A stretch of DNA of 64,000 bases. Source: Streptomyces sp. GQFP. GTDB taxonomy: Bacteria; Actinomycetota; Actinomycetes; Streptomycetales; Streptomycetaceae. The stretch's first letter is position 1. The number at the start of each line of letters is the position of its first letter. The notes beneath the pieces are model-generated. The model searched no databases, had not been told where the DNA came from, and worked only from the letters and a program-made list of their open reading frames with translations. The stretch spans positions 4,154,001-4,218,000 of the forward strand of contig NZ_CP089312.1 of assembly GCF_021545335.1 (NCBI RefSeq), read 5' to 3'. This document shows, one piece after another, positions 61,534-64,000 of the stretch. The position numbers were made by a program, and so were the translations under genes.

Positions 61534-61767
61534 CTAGCGGGACACGTACGGCAGCAGCGCCATCTCCCTGGCGTTCTTGATCGCGCGGGCGAGCATCCGC
61601 TGCTGCTGGGCCGAGACGCGGGTGACCCGGCGGCTGCGGATCTTGCCGCGGTCGGAGATGAACTTCCGCAGCAGATCCGTGTCCTTGTAGTCGATGTACG
61701 TGATCTTGGCGGCGTCCAGCGGGTTGGGGCGGGCCTTGACGGGCTTGCGTTCGATCTTGCGGGCCAT
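61534..61767 (-). CDS. rpsR2: ribosomal protein S18, cysteine-free paralogue
   Basis: This 77-residue small-subunit protein has the S18 core (YIDYKDTDLLRKFISDRGKI, RRVTRVSAQQQRMLARAIKNAREMALLPY, cited as landmarks). The N-terminal zinc-binding cysteines of the other paralogue are absent. It is made when zinc is scarce so that ribosomes need less zinc. It ends the cluster rpmG-rpmE2-cobW-rpsR2. Confidence 0.95.
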   Translation of the reverse strand: MARKIERKPVKARPNPLDAAKITYIDYKDTDLLRKFISDRGKIRSRRVTRVSAQQQRMLARAIKNAREMALLPYVSR

Positions 61768-61774
61768 GGCGGGG

Positions 61775-63001
61775 TCAGACCTCCAGGAGGGTGTCGAAGG
61801 CGGGCGGCAGACGCTTCCAGGCGACGCGCCCGCCCTCGTACTCGGCGTCGGTGAGCAGGCACGACTCCAGGAGCTCGGCAAGCCCGTCGCGGTCGAGGCC
61901 GGGGGACGTGAACACCAGGTGCTGGCAGCAGTCGCCGTGTTCGGGGTGCCAGTCGAGGGCGGCGGCGGCCCGGCGTACGGGCGGGACCATGTCCCAGGCG
62001 GCGTCCGGGAGGGAGGCGAGCCAGGGGCCCGCGCTCTCCACGCACAGAGCGCCGCCCGCCGCGTCCCAGTGGAGCAGTGTGTCCGGGTGGTCGGCGAGCC
62101 AGAACCGGCCCCGGCTGCGGGCTGCGGCACAGGTCAGGTCCTCCAGCGCCTCGTACAGCCGCTCCGGGTGGAAGGGGCGGCGCCGGTGCCAGACGAAGGT
62201 GGACACGCCGTGCGCGTCGGCCTCGGCGGGCAGCAGGGCGCACGCCGGGTGCTGGGCAGCGGCGGCGGCCTCGACGTCGAATCCGGCGAGGGCGGCGGAG
62301 GCGAGGGGGGAGAGCGGCGCCGTCTCCCTTGATGCCGGGCCCGCCAAGTCCCCTGGGTGGCCGCCCGTTACGGGGACTTGGCGGGCTGTCGGGTGGAGCT
62401 GGGCGAGCAGTTCGCGGTCCTCGTCGTCGGCCTCCGGGGAGTCGACGAGGGCGAGGACGGTGGCGTACTCCAGCTGGCGGGCGAAGGTGTCCGCGACCGT
62501 GCGCCGGTCGGTGGCCGCGGCGGCGAGGCCACGTTCGGCCAGGTCGTCGCCGTTGCCGAGGTACGGCAGCAGCAGCGCGGGGTCGACGGCGGTGATGACG
62601 CCGGTGACCGTGAGGCCGCCCGCCGTCACCACCTCGGCCATCGCCTTGGGCTCGACGGAGTCCCACAGTTCGACGATCGCCAGCCGCGTCAGCCCGGCGT
62701 CCGCGAGCCGCCGCAGCTCCGGGACGAGGTCCTCGCGCAGGGCACAGCACGCACAGTCGTTGACCAGCGGCGCCTCTCCCGCGGAGAGGATGCCGCCGGC
62801 GTCGCTGACGGTCCGGACGACCGTGCCGGCGACGGCCGTGGCGAGGTCGTGGTGGAGTACGACGCTGCCGGGGACGTCGACGAGCAGCCGGGCGACGGCT
62901 GCCTTGCGGGCGTCGGCGTGGAGTCCGCCGACGATCGCCACGGAGAGGTTGCGAGCCGTTCCCGAAGGCTCGTGCTCATGCTCATGCTTGTGCGCCTGCA
63001 C
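61775..63001 (-). CDS. CobW/COG0523-family protein with degenerate P-loop
   Basis: This 408-residue protein belongs to the CobW/ZNG1 family of metal-transfer GTPases. It has the family CxCC motif (VNDCACCALREDL) and the C-terminal CobW domain. However, where Walker A (GxxGxGKT) is expected it reads VGGLHADARKAAVARLL, without the GKT, and no NKxD base-recognition motif is evident. The N-terminal HKHEHEHE (residues 4-11) is a likely metal site. It is co-transcribed with zinc-free ribosomal proteins, so zinc handling is very likely, perhaps without GTP hydrolysis. Confidence 0.92.
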   Translation of the reverse strand: MQAHKHEHEHEPSGTARNLSVAIVGGLHADARKAAVARLLVDVPGSVVLHHDLATAVAGTVVRTVSDAGGILSAGEAPLVNDCACCALREDLVPELRRLADAGLTRLAIVELWDSVEPKAMAEVVTAGGLTVTGVITAVDPALLLPYLGNGDDLAERGLAAAATDRRTVADTFARQLEYATVLALVDSPEADDEDRELLAQLHPTARQVPVTGGHPGDLAGPASRETAPLSPLASAALAGFDVEAAAAAQHPACALLPAEADAHGVSTFVWHRRRPFHPERLYEALEDLTCAAARSRGRFWLADHPDTLLHWDAAGGALCVESAGPWLASLPDAAWDMVPPVRRAAAALDWHPEHGDCCQHLVFTSPGLDRDGLAELLESCLLTDAEYEGGRVAWKRLPPAFDTLLEV

Positions 63002-63011
63002 GTGTGGCCCC

Positions 63012-63260
63012 TCAGCCCTTCTTGCCGTACCGGCGCTCGAAGCGCTCCACGCGGCCGGCCGTGTCCAGGACTCGGGCCGTGCCGGTGTAGAAGGGGTGGC
63101 TGATGTTCGAGATCTCGACGTCGACGACGGGGTAGGTGTTGCCGTCCTCCCAGTCGACCGTCTTCTCGCTGGTCATCGTGGACTGGGTGAGGAAGGCGTG
63201 GTTCGCGGCCCGGTCGCGGAAGACGACGGGCCCGTACGCCGGGTGGATTCCCTTACGCAT
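63012..63260 (-). CDS. rpmE2: ribosomal protein L31 type B, cysteine-free
   Basis: This 82-residue type B L31 carries MRKGIHPAYGPVVFRDRA, the signature SEKTVDWEDGNTYPVVDVEISNISHPFYTG (landmarks) and a basic tail RFERRYGKKG. It lacks the cysteines of the zinc-binding L31. Under zinc limitation it replaces the zinc form on ribosomes. It lies 9 nt from rpmG and 10 nt from the CobW-like gene. Confidence 0.96.
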   Translation of the reverse strand: MRKGIHPAYGPVVFRDRAANHAFLTQSTMTSEKTVDWEDGNTYPVVDVEISNISHPFYTGTARVLDTAGRVERFERRYGKKG

Positions 63261-63269
63261 GGCGGCTGA

Positions 63270-63434
63270 TCAGCGCTCCTCTCGGAAGTCGACGTGACGG
63301 CCGGCGACCGGGTCGTACTTGCGCAGGGTCATACGGTCCGGGTCGTTGCGGCGGTTCTTGCGGGTGACGTACGTGTAGCCGGTCCCGGCCGTGGACCGGA
63401 GCTTGATGACCGGCCGGAGTTCGTTGCGAGCCAT
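63270..63434 (-). CDS. rpmG: ribosomal protein L33, cysteine-free paralogue
   Basis: This 54-residue L33 reads MARNELRPVIKLRSTAGTG at the start, followed by YTYVTRKNRRNDPDR and ending RHVDFREER. No zinc-binding Cys pairs are present. It is the first gene of the minus-strand Zur operon. A TAAGAT -10 lies six nt before the ATG, so the message may be leaderless. The Zur-type box is at 63448-63462. Confidence 0.95.
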   Translation of the reverse strand: MARNELRPVIKLRSTAGTGYTYVTRKNRRNDPDRMTLRKYDPVAGRHVDFREER

Positions 63435-63447
63435 GCTGGTATCTTAC

Positions 63448-63462
63448 TGAAAACGACTTCCA
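63448..63462. promoter_or_regulatory. Zur box between rpmG and rpmB
   Basis: TGAAAACGACTTCCA is a 7-1-7 near-palindrome that closely matches the Streptomyces Zur consensus (TGAAAATGATTTTCA, as I recall it). It is placed between the divergent rpmG and rpmB, 14 nt upstream of the rpmG ATG, over the promoter. Zinc-bound Zur would repress both operons. Confidence 0.88.
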
Positions 63463-63506
63463 TTTGCATAACCTGAACGAGATCCAACCGAGAGAGGTGC
63501 GTCACC

Positions 63507-63743
63507 TTGTCCGCCCACTGCATGCTGACCAGCGCCCAGCCGGGCTTCGGCAACAACATCAGCCACTCGCACCGGCGTACGTCGCGCCGTTTCAACCCGA
63601 ACATCCAGTCGAAGCGGTACTGGCTGCCGAGCGAGGGCAGGCATGTGCGGCTGCGGCTGAGCACGAAGGGGATCAAGACCGTCGACACGATCGGGGTCGA
63701 GGCGGCGGTGGCCCGGATTCGGGCGCGTGGAGTCAGGGTCTGA
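63507..63743 (+). CDS. rpmB: ribosomal protein L28, zinc-independent paralogue
   Basis: This 78-residue L28 has MSAHCMLTSAQPGFGNNISHSHRRTSRRFNPN (landmark) and RLRLSTKGIKTVDTIG. Only one cysteine remains, so the four-Cys zinc site of the other paralogue is missing. The start is TTG at 63507 with GAGAGGTG upstream. It is the first gene of the plus-strand Zur operon, followed by rpsN. Confidence 0.93.
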   Translation: MSAHCMLTSAQPGFGNNISHSHRRTSRRFNPNIQSKRYWLPSEGRHVRLRLSTKGIKTVDTIGVEAAVARIRARGVRV

Positions 63744-63790
63744 GGGGACGGAAAGGGCGGAAAGGGCAGAAGGGGTAAGGGAGTAGCGAC

Positions 63791-64000
63791 ATGGCGAAGA
63801 AGAGCAAGATCGCGAAGAACGGGAAGCGGCAGGAGATCGTCGCGCGGTACGCGGAGCGGCGGGCCGAGCTGAAGGAGATCATCCGGCGGCCGGGGTCGAC
63901 GGAGGCGGAGCGGGCTGCTGCGCGGCGGGAGCTGGAACGGCAGCCTCGGGATGCGAGCGCGACGCGCGTGCGGAACCGGGACCAGGTGGACGGGCGGCCC
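63791..64000 (+). CDS. rpsN: ribosomal protein S14, zinc-independent paralogue (partial at window end)
   Basis: The first 70 residues are present (MAKKSKIAKNGKRQEIVARY, AELKEIIRRPGSTEAERAAARRELERQPRDASATRVRNRD, cited as landmarks). The usual length of the long, cysteine-free S14 is about 101. The long form with no CxxC in this N-terminal part is the zinc-independent type. The coding sequence runs past the window end. Confidence 0.95.
   Translation, partial: MAKKSKIAKNGKRQEIVARYAERRAELKEIIRRPGSTEAERAAARRELERQPRDASATRVRNRDQVDGRP

Overview
The window is chromosomal DNA of a Streptomyces species. The evidence is the very high GC content, strong G/C bias at third codon positions, frequent GTG/TTG starts, and a gene order that I recognise from the Streptomyces core chromosome: radA-disA, mutY, sigE-cseA-cseB-cseC, clpC, lsr2, coaX/nad/pan, fol, ftsH, hpt, tilS, dacB, ppa, tipA and the zinc-starvation ribosomal proteins. 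No rRNA, tRNA, CRISPR array, prophage or transposase was found, so this is a core rather than an accessory region.

Layout. 0-5 kb: DNA maintenance (radA, disA, mutY) and a secreted or anchored protein. 5-9 kb: the SigE/CseABC cell-envelope stress operon. 9-13 kb: an MFS exporter divergent from its TetR regulator, a secreted M23 peptidase and a secreted HAD phosphatase. 13-19 kb: clpC with a clear ClgR-type operator, a prim-pol-like protein, the nucleoid protein Lsr2, a GNAT enzyme, a BlaI-type repressor and small proteins. 19.5-25 kb: one minus-strand operon for CoA and NAD synthesis (DUF2520-panC-nadB-nadC-coaX), mostly with 4-nt start/stop overlaps. 25-28 kb: a PLP lyase and a NarL-type two-component system. 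28-33 kb: a MidA/NDUFAF7-like methyltransferase beside a stand-alone nuoD, two bacterial PH-domain membrane proteins and a coiled-coil protein. 34-37 kb: a membrane esterase divergent from an MprF-like lysyltransferase with an ECF-type promoter. 37-41 kb: folate genes folP, folB, folK and folE. 41-49 kb: ftsH, hpt, tilS, a zinc protease, dacB and ppa. 49-57 kb: a ThrE-like exporter, DedA, YbjQ, tipA, a glutamate-decarboxylase-like enzyme and a PadR-ABC exporter operon. 57-61 kb: a lone antitoxin, an aldehyde dehydrogenase and a WhiJ-like regulatory trio. 61.5-64 kb: the Zur-controlled set of cysteine-poor ribosomal proteins (S18, L31, L33, L28, S14) with a CobW-like protein, running off the window end.

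How it fits together. Envelope homeostasis is prominent: SigE/Cse sensing, an MprF-like SigE-type target, DacB, an M23 peptidase, PH-domain proteins and FtsH. Two repeat families punctuate gene ends. The first is a long inverted repeat in three copies. The second is a short stem-loop in three copies, probably acting as a terminator.

The most interesting leads are: the complex I arginine-methyltransferase homologue next to a nuoD that keeps the target arginine; a CobW-family protein in the zinc-starvation cluster that has lost its P-loop; a palindromic 12-mer (CACGCGCGCGTG) present at least eight times inside genes; an 11-residue basic repeat domain on the cytoplasmic end of DacB; and strong operator-like palindromes upstream of lsr2 and folB.
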